NCBI GenBank assembly: GCA_035610365.1
Contig: CM069436.1
Span: forward strand, 38,633,117 to 38,697,116
Source: Aquatica leii
Taxonomy: Eukaryota > Arthropoda > Insecta > Coleoptera > Lampyridae
Direction: 5' to 3'
Length of the DNA stretch: 64,000 nucleotides
Position 1 is the stretch's first letter. Each line of letters begins with the position of its first letter. Positions 35,828-46,242 of the stretch are shown here, piece by piece. Under the pieces are notes generated by a model. That model saw nothing but the letters and a program-made list of their open reading frames with translations. It was not told the DNA's origin and did no database searches. Both the position numbers and the translations under genes were made by a program.

Positions 35828-38814
35828 GACACTAATGATTCATACACTTAAGCTAATGCACAGAACAGACGTACAGAATTACACGTACAAGATGGACGTT
35901 GGACCCGGACAGGTCAAAAAGCTTACTTTTTTAGGGAATTGAGAAAAGGCGTCTTATCGTTATTATCTATGTAATTCAGCTTTTAAATGCAATTGTGACT
36001 GAAAATTTGTATTTTATCTCTAAATTGAAAAGGAATTAGTTTACATATTTTAAAAAAAGTGTTCCAAGTTAATGCGTTAGTAGTCAAATTCAGTGAAAGA
36101 TTTTTGACATTCTTGAAAATTAGATCATTTGTAAAAAATCTTACAATACCAACACAGTGCGGTGTTGTATGAAAAATGTCTCGCAAATTTCTCCGCACCT
36201 GTTGTTATAATGTGTGTAAATGAACAAACTTTAATAATTTTAATTTTGCTTTAATAAGCATAATTCGAAAGTAAGTAGATTCTCTGAGAATATTAATTAT
36301 TATATATATTTATTTGACATTATATTTTTAGAACGTACTATTGAGGAATTTTGCATTGTTTTCTATTTTTGCTACTCTTTAAAAATAAAAAGTTATTTAT
36401 TATTTTGCTTTACATACACTGCTTTTATTTATAATTTAAATATTTACTTTTAAGTTTTATTTCCGTTTGAGTTGAACACATTACGTAAAACATTTTGTTT
36501 AGAAAGGTCTGGTTCTAACATATTATTATTATAAATAACATGCATACAGTTGACCTAAGTTATGTTTTTTTGGGTGCAATTTTCTATGAATAATTTTTTA
36601 TAAGCTGTTCTATTTTGGTTTTTTATTATAAGGATACTCTCCAACTAACTTTCAGAATATTAGATAGTAGTACAAAATTGTTTTTTTACATATTAATTAA
36701 ATATTTTATGTCTTTTTTTATAGCAATTCAATCGTAATTTTTGCACTAAGCTGCTTTAGCTCTAAGATTATTTGCATTTGAATCGCCTTGTTTTTAATAG
36801 CAGTATAACAAATTAAAAATATAATTAATTCATTTTATGATAATAAAGCTTAACGTTGTATCAATAAGGTAATAAATATGAAACATATACAAAAGTGTTG
36901 CATTTGCTTTTATGTATTAATAAACTAAAGTTGGAATTGACAACTTTTAAAAGACTCGTAAATTAACATTTCTATAAATTGTATAATAAAATTAACTAAA
37001 AATTACTAGTTGTGATTCAAATTCTCAATTAATAGTACATTCGTGTTTGTATATGGCTTTATGAATATTAATTAATTTCAGAATGTTTTTTTAAAGGAAT
37101 CTTTTTCACCTTTATAAGTAATACGTGGCACGTGCTTAATGTTAACAAACTGTTTATTCAAATTTACTGATTATACCGCAGATAATTTTTGTATTCAAAT
37201 TTTATGATCTTAAGAATTATTCAGTATTGGTTTTTGTTTTCGATTGTTGCGATGATGATAATAGATTATTGTGCGTTTTTATTCTTGGAGTTTACATTGT
37301 AATGTAAGTTAAGTATAATGTTCTCATTAATTTGATAAATGTCCGCAAAGGAAATTTGGGAAATATGGAATATTCTAATCGATAACTGGCATTCAATACA
37401 GTTAGTTAACGTTGGATTAGTAGCTGAACAAAATTGATCCAACTGTGACGACTGATTGACGACAATGATACACGCAAAGTGTGATTCATGCATTTCCAAT
37501 GTAATATAACCGCACTAAATTTATTGTTCCATAAATTTTGGCTATTATTCCCACCCAAATTTTAATTCTGGGAATGAGAAGAGAGTAATTTGTTTATTTA
37601 TTATTTTTATGATGGGGCGCACTTACAGGACATTGACTGGAAACTAAAATCGAATGCTTTGTTCCTGCGGTAATTTATGACAACGCAACCAATTATTAAA
37701 ATTTTTGCGTCTGACTTATAGTAAGTAATACGATTTTAATAGATTGAAACAGAAAGGTAAGTGAAACGTGAATGCATTGCTTTCTAGTTACTTCACTCTA
37801 TTCCTTTTTCATATTGTAAAAATGCAAACAAGTGACACCAATGGGTTGTTCAATATCGACGTCCATTTCAGCTTTGTTTACTTCGATAATGATATAGTAG
37901 TACATTTTATTCTCTATTGTAAAGTATGAAATAATAACATACTTTGACATGTACACAGATAGAAGGTGCCTTTCAAGCTCTAGTATCAAGCGACAATGCC
38001 AATAAGTACATAATCGACATTCACAATAAATAGCGTACTTTTTAATTTACTTTTTTATCTGTTGATAAACCATAACGCATTATGAATGATAAACAACAGT
38101 TAATATATAGTACGCATTAGATAAATTTAAAAACACTATATAGAGAATTTGTTATCAACGTCAATAAAACATGATAGACAAAATGCTTTAGCTCTACTGA
38201 AAACAAATTGTGGTTAGCCTTGGACTAGATCTCGAAGAATAAAGTTGAGGTTTTTCGGTTCTCAGTGTAACAAATATACCGCTCTACTGCATAAAAATAA
38301 ATTTAAAAAAATGTTAAAGCAAGTAATTGATGAATTCTGCTAGTCGTTGAATTCGTAAATGTAATTCTGAGCAAACGCAGAAAAATGAGCTGGTACAGTA
38401 CTGTTTTTTATTGTTACGCCAATATTGTATAGGGAATGTGAAAACTATTAGTCACAGAACGCTATCGCAAGTTAGAGATTACACTTTTATTGAAGGAGTA
38501 TTGTTAAAGAATCGTTTAAGTGTAAATATGTTATTTAACAAAGAAGACTTATGTAGCTGTAGAGCTTTCTTTGGGTATAAATTGGTAATAATTGCGTTGA
38601 AATCTACAAAGCAAACTTTTAAAAATAGAAAATCCAAAATGTGTTATAAAAAAAAGGACGATTGACTTTATAAAAAGAAATGACTTGGGCAACTAATAGA
38701 TGTTTCGAAACATGCTGCCAGAAAAGCTATTATTTTTAATACTAATATACTTATTAATTATTATTAGACTTTGGTTTTGATTTGAGTCTAATTAATATCA
38801 TCATGCAAAATATG
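35828..38814. other. AT-rich stretch, no gene seen
   Basis: About 3 kb without a supported gene. The frames present (60-80 codons) have no known motif. Confidence 0.4.
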
Positions 38815-39115
38815 TAAGTATCATAAGTGAAATACGATGGGAAAGCCATCTCGTAGTATAAGTTTATTACCCATGAATAATAGTATGTAAATGGTTATAG
38901 AGATGAAAACGTTGAAAGCTGGTTTTATACCCGCCTAATTCTTACAAGTTTTGAATAAACTGCGGTCTAAAACCACAACGTATAACATTGTAAGGTAACA
39001 ATGTCAATGCAAATGTAAAAATGCCATCAGAGTGAATCACTTGACGGCCGTTTCGTCCTCTTGGGACTCTTCAGCAGTGAAGGAAGACTCTATTATACTT
39101 CCACGAAAGTATAGT
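38815..39115 (-). repeat. Hammerhead repeat family, near-complete copy
   Basis: Read on the minus strand this copy has: an outer leader (CACTATACTTTCGTGGAAG), the hammerhead fold, GATTCACTCTGATGGCAT, GCATTGACATTGTTACC, the ACGTTGTGGTTTTAGACC block, TTATTCAAAACTTG, TTAGGCGGGTATAAAACCAG, and an end with CTTATACTACGAGATGGC. The same blocks in the same order occur at 13.2-13.4 kb (plus) and in both arms at 13.85-14.18 kb. About 300 bp long and non-coding, which is the size range of animal retrozymes. Confidence 0.65.
39029..39091 (-). ncRNA. Type I hammerhead ribozyme-like fold
   Basis: On the minus strand: CTGAAGA (39074-39068), stem II GTCC/GGAC (39067-39064 and 39058-39055, loop CAAGA), GAAA (39054-39051), C-GGCC-G stem III (39050-39045) and the canonical GUC cleavage triplet ending at 39043. 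Stem I has CACT/AGTG inside and AGAGT/ACTCT outside, with a G-A mismatch next to the core. Stem II differs from the 13.2-kb copy at paired positions yet stays paired in both, which is covariation supporting a selected RNA fold. Self-cleavage itself is inferred. Confidence 0.7.
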
Positions 39116-39214
39116 GAAACTTGACAAGCATCTAAAGTTAGTTTTTTAATTTGGCGGTTGTAATTTTCACTATCTAACTAACAACTTCAACTACACGTGG
39201 ATAAGTCTGGAATC

Positions 39215-39655
39215 TTGCGTTTCTAATTGCTTTTGCAGAACACAAGATCTTCAACAATAATACTATTAGTCAGGTATATAACAAATAAGTGTGCGTCATT
39301 GTGCCTATCAGTAGTCTCATCAAGTTGCAGACCAACTGAGGTGTGTTTTAGTGAACACGCTGTTTTGCTGAAAGTTCCTACTAAAGAATTCGAGACATTT
39401 TTTAACCATTTTAGAGACATTAGTCTTGAGATGTTGCTTTAGGTAATTTGGGAGCATACATTCAGGCATTAGAACTTTTAAACACACTGCCGTCTTTCTT
39501 CATTATTTACTTTTATTGAAATAAAACCAGTATGCATATAGTTATCGTCGTATTCACGATATTTCCGTTGTTTTGCTACCCCACGATTTGTCGATGCTTA
39601 ATCACTCTCATTTGAACTACCTACTTTTTTATTGCATAAAACTCTTTTCATTTTG
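39215..39655 (-). pseudogene. BED-finger hAT transposase N-terminal fragment
   Basis: The minus strand reads QRKYREYDDNYMHTGFISIK, then a shifted LMPECMLPNYLKQHLKTN (BED zinc-finger region), then, in the 65-codon frame 39223-39420, a stretch ending GLQLDETTDRHNDAHLFVIY and EDLVFCKSN. The last part matches the (S/G)LQLDESTD...FVRYI...ED.LFCK block of hAT-type transposases of the ZBED5/SCAND3-like kind; the Asp in LQLDETTD is the first catalytic acid. The rest of the transposase is absent and the frames are shifted. It lies within 100 bp of the hammerhead repeat. Confidence 0.7.
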
Positions 39656-39659
39656 TTAC

Positions 39660-40335
39660 GAATTTATAAAATCAGAAAACGATACACATGTATAGTAGCC
39701 GCGCTATTCACTGAGTTCTTTCGTGTAACTTTTGACTAACAATGCTTTAAATACTAAATGCTCTAAGTACTAAATAAAAGCTTTTAAACTTGGTCTAGCC
39801 AAATTTCAAGAATTTTACATATTTCATTAATTTTTACTATTTTTTGAAATTGTATTTTAAAGTACAAAGATCTCAATAAGGACAATAAATGGAACATTTT
39901 TTTTCAGTTTTGAGTCTCAGTACGGGCACAAAATGTTATTTAGTAAAGTGTATAAAATAAAAGCTACCAATACGTGGCAAGCAAAACAACTTATAAAAGC
40001 TGTAAAGCATTTACGATTTAAACACCAAACAGTAAAAAAACGGAAATATTTAATGGTAATTCCTAGCAATTCTTTTTCTGAAAAATTGTGTATATTCATT
40101 TACGTACTAAATTGATCATTTTTATAAATTCTTAACATTTGGCCATTATTCATTAAAAAAATTTAAGTTGTCTTTAAAAGAAATGACCGTTGTTGAGCAG
40201 GATCTCATTACAAAATTTATGATTAACATCATAAAGATCAAAATTTTTTTGGAAATTTATATTTGGTTAACAAAGTGGTGATTGTCATTTTAGAACTTAT
40301 CCAATGATGATGAGAATCCTGTACATGCGCAACGT
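39660..40335. other. Spacer, no gene seen
   Basis: AT-rich. Two opposed 60-codon frames (39917-40115) mirror each other and have no known motif. Confidence 0.4.
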
Positions 40336-40336
40336 C

Positions 40337-41405
40337 TTACGAGGGTTGTATTTTAAGTGCTACATATAGAGCCGGAATTAAACCGTAGATAGCTTTTAAA
40401 AGCTTTATTGTTTTTTGAACTATCCTCTATAAAGATCAATGCACTTTTGCATGCGCTCAAACCAATTCTGGAAGCAGTTATTTTACTCGTTTGTTGGTAC
40501 AGTGACAATGACGTTTTTGAAGGCGTCAACTACTTCGTTTGGTGACTGAAACCTGTGATGACGCAGTCCGTTTTTGATTTTCGGAAAAGTAAAGGTGGGG
40601 ACTGTACAGAAGATGGTTTAGCAATTTGACGTTTTGTTGCGTTAAAAATGCAATTGTCTTGTAAGTTGTGTGCCAACTTGTATTGTCTTGGTAAATGATG
40701 ATTCATTTTGGATTGGTTTTTTTAAAATCAGCAATGACTTCTGGCACACAAATGGTTTTATGTCTATTGGCAGTAACAATTCTATGCCATTGCAGATTTG
40801 TTGCTACATGACCTGCTTTTGAGACAACTGTCGCGACCATTTTTTTGGATACACTTCGAGAACAGATTACTTTTGATGGTTTTTCTTCACTTTGGAACAC
40901 CCAAACAGATTAGTGTTTATTTTCGGGTTCATATGAGTAAATCTACGATTCATCACCACTAACAATGCTGTACACGTTTTTAGAGTTTCTTGCGTTGAAG
41001 CGGAGTTTTTTGACATCAATGGACTCTAGCTTGTTTCTGTTCTTTGGTCAACAGATGCGGTATCCAACGGAAGAATAATTTTTTAACCGACAATTCTTCA
41101 TGCAAAATAGTTTGAATTGAAGTCTTTGAAATCACCAATGCCTCAATCTTGCAATATGTTACATGTGGATCTTCATTGATAAGCTTACGCACAGCATGAA
41201 CGTTTTGATTGGGCCACGGTTGTTTTTGGTGCACCTGCCCTTGGATCGTTAATAAGATTCATCCTTCCATGTTTGAATTCTTCATACCACCAAAAAACTT
41301 TCGACTGGTATGGCGTTTTATTTCCGAAAACAAAAACCAACTCGGCGAGGCATGCTAGCGCCGTCTACTATGCCTTGTAATCAATACTTAAAAGACATGC
41401 TTTAT
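40337..41405 (-). mobile_element. Mariner-like DNA transposon, degraded
   Basis: A full-length-sized mariner on the minus strand. Possible end repeats are GCACTTAAAATACA (reverse complement of about 40346-40362) and AATACTTAAAAGACA near 41380. The transposase reads WYEEFKHGRMNLINDPRAG (helix-turn-helix region), AVRKLINEDPHVTYCKIEA, LHEELSVKKLFFRWIPHLL, SIVSGDES (first catalytic Asp), YSYEPENK, WVFQSEEKPSKV, SKKMVATVVSKAGHVA, then IKNGLRHHRFQSPNEVVDAF and WFERMQKCIDLYRG. The segment with the second and third Asp (HDNAP/SPDL) is eroded. There is a stop in place of Trp after GDES, and frame changes elsewhere. Confidence 0.85.
40405..41330 (-). pseudogene. Mariner transposase (broken)
   Basis: The coding remnant spans two main frames, 41016-41234 and 40703-40900, joined by the GDES...EPENK stretch between them. 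Intact mariner transposases are about 345 residues and cut and paste the element at TA sites with a D,D34D triad. The first Asp remains. The D-N-A-P box and the SPDL.P.D box cannot be read cleanly. By motif it is nearest the widespread insect mariners with RWIPH.LT..QK.AR. Confidence 0.8.
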
Positions 41406-41464
41406 ATATAAAGAAAATAGTCATTTTTTATAAACAAAATAAGTAAGTGACTCAGTAAAACATA

Positions 41465-43412
41465 ACGTGGCAATTGTTACAAGATGGAGAAGTTGGCTAA
41501 AGGCAAGTTTTTATTACGCAATCTTCTTCTTCCTTGTACGGCTAGGATTTCTCTTGTTTGTCTGCCTCTTATTCGGTATCTGTTGTTGTTGATTGTATAT
41601 TATCTTGCCATCGTTTTTTGGTCTTCTTACTGGTCTTCTGCTGTATGGTTTACTGTTTTCAGTACAGTTTGCTAGTTGTTGTGGTTTTATTCTATTTACG
41701 TGTTGGTTTCTTTTTTTCCACGTTTTTACTCATTTGTCTTGTATATTACGTTGCTCTCGTATGTGACTGTTTGTTTGTTTATCTCTTGTTGTTATGCCTT
41801 TTATTGACTTCAATATTTTCATTTTTATGTTATTTATTTTCTATTTTGTTCTTTTTGTTGTTTCATATACTCTCATTTTGTTTTCTGTATTTATTTCTCC
41901 ATATAATTTGTCTAAAATAGCCACTCACTTTTAATGCTTTAGTCGTAAGCTTTGTTGCTTCTGTTTAATTCACTGGCGATTTCAACTCCCAGATAGTTAA
42001 AAGTCATCACCTTGTCTATGCTTTTGCATTCCTATTCTAAGTTACATCTGCGTGATTCTCTGCTAATTATCATGCACTTGGTTCATCTTTATTTTTAGCT
42101 GCCAATACTGCGTCATATACGTAGCATACTATATTAATTTTATAGAGTCTCATTGTAGCTTTCTTTCCTTTTTGCTTAGTAGATTTGTGGTCCATTATCA
42201 TATTGAACAATGGACTGAGCGCGTCCCTTTGTCGTATTCTCCTTTTTATGTTTATGTATCTCGTTTCTCCTCTTGGCAATTTGACATTTGTTTGTGTTGA
42301 CATTTATTTCTTTGGTGAATTTTATTATCTTATCTTCCGTTTTTTTATTTATTTATAACGCCGTTCTGTTTTACCCTATCGAAGGCACTTTTTAAGTCTG
42401 CGAATCACATTAATGCGTGATTTTTGTATTCGATAGACTTTTCAACTATTTGTCGGATGATAAAAATCGCTTCTCTAGTGCTATGGTTCTTTCTCAAGCT
42501 TTGTTGTTCCTCGGCTATATCTAATTTTTCTTCTATTTTATTTTTTATAATTGCGGTTACCAGTTTTAGCTGATTCCTCGATAGTTTTATGGTTTTCTTT
42601 TGTCTCATTTTTTTAGTAGTGGTATTAGAATAGTTTTTTCCCATTGTACTGGTACTATTCAACTCTTGATTATGTCGTTAAATAGTTTCTGAATTTATAT
42701 GTATAGCGTTTTCCTTCTATATTCTATGAGTTCATTGCATATTCCAACTGAACCCGGTGACTTTCTATTCTTTAATGGTTTTATTCAAATGTTTATTTCT
42801 TCTTCTAATATTTGTAATCTAGCATGGTTTGCTTTGCTCTTTTCATTATCCTCTTCTTCTGTTGCTCTACATAATTTTGTAAAGTGTTCGGTGCATTGTT
42901 CTTCTGTGATATTGTTTATTCGTATGTATTCATTCATATTTATATTTTGTTTTCTTCTTATCATTTTCCACACTTTCTGTTGTGATCCATATATGTTGTG
43001 TTCTTGTTTTTTGTAAAATTTTCCCAGATTTTTTTCTTAATTTTATATCTTTCTTCTTCTTACATATTCTTCTTTATTTTGTTTTGTTATGTTTCCTTTA
43101 TATGTTAAAAACATTTTTTTGTGCTAGTATTTTAACCCTTTCGTCGCACACCATGGTGTTTTATACACTCATTTGTTTCTGCTAAATTTTCTTTTAGACA
43201 TGGCTTTCTCTGCTGTTTTTATGATGCTTTCTTCTATTATTTTGCAGAATTTTTTATCTGTTATTGCTTCTAACTTAATTTCTCTTTAGTTTGTTATGAT
43301 ACAGAAGTTTCGTCTTTTTGTTCTTAAGGCTCTTTATATTTAATATTTCTTCAGTTATTACGTTTTTTTATTTTAATAGTATTTGTTTGTTTATTTTCAT
43401 TAGATTTGATCC
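41465..43412 (-). mobile_element. Older LINE, 3' part (interrupted by a Jockey LINE)
   Basis: Minus-strand order: SSANIGSN at the junction (43427-43404); MWKMIRRKQNINMNEYIRIN and EEQCTEHFTKLC (42973-42785); NQLKLVTAIIKNKIEEKLDI, EEQQSLRKNHSTREAIFIIR, VEKSIEYKN (42662-42405), which are RT fingers; RIRQRDALSPLFNMIMD and YKINIVCYVYDAVLAAKN (42303-42070), where the YADD box has become YVYD; NYLGVEIASELNRSNKAY (about 42.0 kb); and a tail with YSRRPVRRPK-NDGKIIYN (about 41.65-41.5 kb). This is the family with an APE-type endonuclease whose EN domain resembles craniofacial development protein 2 (RTE-like by memory). The altered catalytic Asp and several frame breaks make it dead. Confidence 0.8.
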
Positions 43413-43427
43413 TATATTAGCCGAGGA
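43413..43427. repeat. 15-bp target-site duplication, left copy
   Basis: TATATTAGCCGAGGA, identical to 47728-47742. It brackets the Jockey LINE exactly. Confidence 0.9.
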
Positions 43428-43560
43428 TCTTATCTTCTTCTTATCTTCTTCTTTTAGATGGGCCAGGAATGATTCCTTTTACCCCGTCATCTTGTAAGAT
43501 ATTGTCTTGTGGTGAGGTTAAATAGTGTTTTTATAGGGCATGGATAGAATACTTGGCTTA

Positions 43561-44259
43561 TTAATTATTGCGAAGAATAGTTCTTGGGCGTTTTATTTTG
43601 CTGAGTGATTCGTCGTAATTTGTAGAATTCCTTACAAGTGGGTTTGGATGTATAGAATTTTTTGATATTTGTAATTTAGATCTTGTTAAGATTTGGTCTT
43701 TAATGAGAGGGAGGTTAGCATCTTGGTGGAGGTTTTTGTTCCTGACAAACCAGGGTGCGTTGAAAGAGAGTCTCAAGGATTTGTTTTTGTACAATTTGAA
43801 TTTTGTTAATTTGGGATTTATGGTTTGACTCCAGACAGGGAAGCATATAGCATAATAGGATTTATAATAGATTTATATAGAAGAATTTTGTTTTTAGGAT
43901 TTAATTTGCTCTACGACAGAGTAGAGGAGCCAAAGATTTAAGAGAACCACGACCTTTGTTGATTTGGCGTGATTTGACGTGCGTGGAGAAGGTTAGCCGT
44001 TTGTCTAATATCACACCAAGATATTTGGCAGAATTACACCAGGGAATTTGATTGTTGGAAATTTGTAGTTGACCATGAGGATGATGTTTTAGTTTCCTAG
44101 AAAATATTATCGCCACACTTTTTTCGGCGTTGACGTCCACAAGCCAATCGGTAAACCATGTGTCTAAAATGTTTAGCGCTGTTTGTAGGCGGTTAGTTAT
44201 GTGTTTTGTTTGCCAGGAGCGTGCTAAGATGGTGGTATCGTCAGCATATAGTGCTAGCT
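43561..44259 (-). pseudogene. Jockey LINE ORF2, 3' third (frameshifted)
   Basis: Continuation of ORF2 after its premature stop. A one-base change in the CCCCC run at about 44265-44271 puts ELALYADDTTILA (YADD at 44248-44237) out of frame. The next frame runs through DVNAEKSVAIIFSRK, IPWCNSAKYLGVILDKRLTF (44140-43901). A second change near 43.91 kb leads to LNPKNKILLYKSIINPIM, and a third near 43.82 kb to KSLRLSFNAPWFVRN and HQDANLPLIKDQI (43794-43561). The RT catalytic pair is intact but not translated in frame with the endonuclease. Confidence 0.85.
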
Positions 44260-46236
44260 CTATGTTGGGGGTTTAGGAATGTCGTGCGTGAAAAGGTTAT
44301 AAAGGGTTGGGGAAAGAACAGATCCTTGCGGAACTCCAGCTGCTAGGGGTCTGATCGAGGATGAAATATTATGCAGTTTAATGCGAAAGTGACGATGTGA
44401 GATAAAGGAGTGGATGATGCGTATTAATTGAGGATGAAGTTTTACCGAAATTAATTTGTAAACAAGGCCGTCATGCCAAACTCGATCAAATGCCTTTGAA
44501 ACGTCTAAGAATACTGCTCCAGTGGCTTGATTGTTAGACATGGAATGGTAACAGAATTCTGTGACTCTGAGAAGTTGATTAGTTGTAGAGTGATTAGGGC
44601 GAAACCCAAATTGCTCGTCCGGAAGAATTTTTAAGCGGGAAATTTCAGAGTTCAAGCGAGAGAGAATGATTCTTTCGGCAATTTTGGAGATAGCAGGAAG
44701 GAGACTTATTGGACGGTAGTTTTGTGGGAATTTGTGATCTTTTAATGGTTTTGGAAGAACTATTACATCTGCTATCTTCCAATCACGTGGAAAATAGCCT
44801 AGTCTTAGTATACCATTAACGATAGCGGTGAGGTACATTATTGCTTTCTGAGGAAAGTTTTTGATAATTTTGTTAGAAATTTTGTCATTACCAGGAGCTT
44901 TACGATCTCTAAGAAATCGTATAATTTTTGAGATTTCTAATGGAGAAGCTGGAGTAAGTGGTGGATCTGAATAATTTTTTGCTAAAAATCTAACGACTTT
45001 TGAGTTTATTCTATCCATACGGTCAAGATCGGCGATTTGGTAGTTGGGGGAGCATTGTAGCTCAAGATTGTCAGCATGTGATTCTGCTTTTTCAGTAGGA
45101 GAGTAAACTAGACCGTTTGCAGAATGTATTGGTAAGTCAAGTCGAGAAGAAACGTTACGCAAAATTTTTTGCATGCGCCAAAATGAGTTGCTGTCACGAT
45201 TTAGAGAGTCTAATTTAGACGACCAAGATTCGTTTTTGAAATTATTTAGAGCTAGACGAACTTCACATTGTAGTTTGTTTAGCTCTCTTTTATATTGGGG
45301 ATTAAGGGTGCGTTGATATTTGTGTTTAGCGCGGTTTTTGCGTCGAATTAATTCTTTGATGTCACGACGTAAAAAGTTTGAATTATTCTTGGTAGTTGAA
45401 GTGGTAGCAAGTTTGTGGGAATTTGTGACTGTTGTTTGAAAAAAGCTAATGTTGTCATCAAGACAATTTTTCGAAGAAATAATTGGGATTGGACCAAGAT
45501 TTTCGGTTAGTAATTGGTTAAATCGGGGCCAATCAGTATGAAATCGTAGAGTTGGTGCAGACTCCGTTGTTAGTGTTGAAAAATGCATAATAACGGGGTT
45601 GTGGTCTGAATTAAGTTCAGGGATGGAATGTATGTTAGGGAAAAAAGGAATATTTTGAAGAACAGCTATATCTAAGACGTCTGGGCGGTAAGTGTCGTGA
45701 AAGAAAGTGGGTTCAATTGGTGCGATAACAGTTAGTTGAGGATGATTATCTACATAACTAACTAGTTTACGACCATTTGCGTTGCAAACACGGCTATTCC
45801 AAGTGGTATGTTTGCAGTTGAAATCTCCCGCTGCGATAGGTTGGTGGTTGGGAAATACGCGGTCTAGGTCATCATCAGTGAGTGGAGATTTGGGTGGTTT
45901 GTAGCAAGAGACAATTCTAATATTACCAACGTCAGTTTTTAGTAATATTGACGTCGATTCTATGTGGTCGCAGGCAGGGTTAGGAAGTTGATGGTGCTGA
46001 AGGCATCTTTTAACAAAGATACCGGTGCCTCCGCCTTTATTATCACGGTCGGTACGATAAAACGTATAATTTGGAATTTTTGGGTTGTGACAGGCATTAA
46101 GGTGAGTTTCCGAAAGAAGAATAACATCAATTTCGTATTGTTCAAGAAAATGTTGAAGTTCATTTGTTTTATACTGCAGGCTGTTACAGTTCCAAAAGGA
46201 TATCCTGAGGGAAGTGATATTAGGATTTTTTGCCAT
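44260..46236 (-). CDS. Jockey LINE ORF2: endonuclease and N-terminal RT
   Basis: 658 codons open; the full protein would be about 900. Residues 1-220 are an APE-type endonuclease: FWNCNSL (14-20), LLSETH with catalytic Glu43, GGGTGIFV (68-75), AAGDFN (135-140), DVLDIAV (186-192) and SDHNPVI (210-216). The RT begins near residue 440: NYRPISLLPAISKIAERI (about 500), FGFRPNHSTT, AVFLDVSKAFDRVW (first RT Asp, about 583) and AGVPQGSVLSPTLYNLF. The frame stops just before YADD because of a one-base change. The start ATG at 46236 lies six bases past ORF1's stop, so re-initiation is likely in intact copies. The endonuclease nicks target DNA and RT primes there. Confidence 0.9.
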   Translation of the reverse strand: MAKNPNITSLRISFWNCNSLQYKTNELQHFLEQYEIDVILLSETHLNACHNPKIPNYTFYRTDRDNKGGGTGIFVKRCLQHHQLPNPACDHIESTSILLKTDVGNIRIVSCYKPPKSPLTDDDLDRVFPNHQPIAAGDFNCKHTTWNSRVCNANGRKLVSYVDNHPQLTVIAPIEPTFFHDTYRPDVLDIAVLQNIPFFPNIHSIPELNSDHNPVIMHFSTLTTESAPTLRFHTDWPRFNQLLTENLGPIPIISSKNCLDDNISFFQTTVTNSHKLATTSTTKNNSNFLRRDIKELIRRKNRAKHKYQRTLNPQYKRELNKLQCEVRLALNNFKNESWSSKLDSLNRDSNSFWRMQKILRNVSSRLDLPIHSANGLVYSPTEKAESHADNLELQCSPNYQIADLDRMDRINSKVVRFLAKNYSDPPLTPASPLEISKIIRFLRDRKAPGNDKISNKIIKNFPQKAIMYLTAIVNGILRLGYFPRDWKIADVIVLPKPLKDHKFPQNYRPISLLPAISKIAERIILSRLNSEISRLKILPDEQFGFRPNHSTTNQLLRVTEFCYHSMSNNQATGAVFLDVSKAFDRVWHDGLVYKLISVKLHPQLIRIIHSFISHRHFRIKLHNISSSIRPLAAGVPQGSVLSPTLYNLFTHDIPKPPT

Positions 46237-46242
46237 AATTGT

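Noticed and set aside
41558-41920. 120-codon hydrophobic plus-strand frame
   Set aside because: It is the antisense of the A-rich LINE tail. The Leu/Phe/Val richness comes from T-rich codons.
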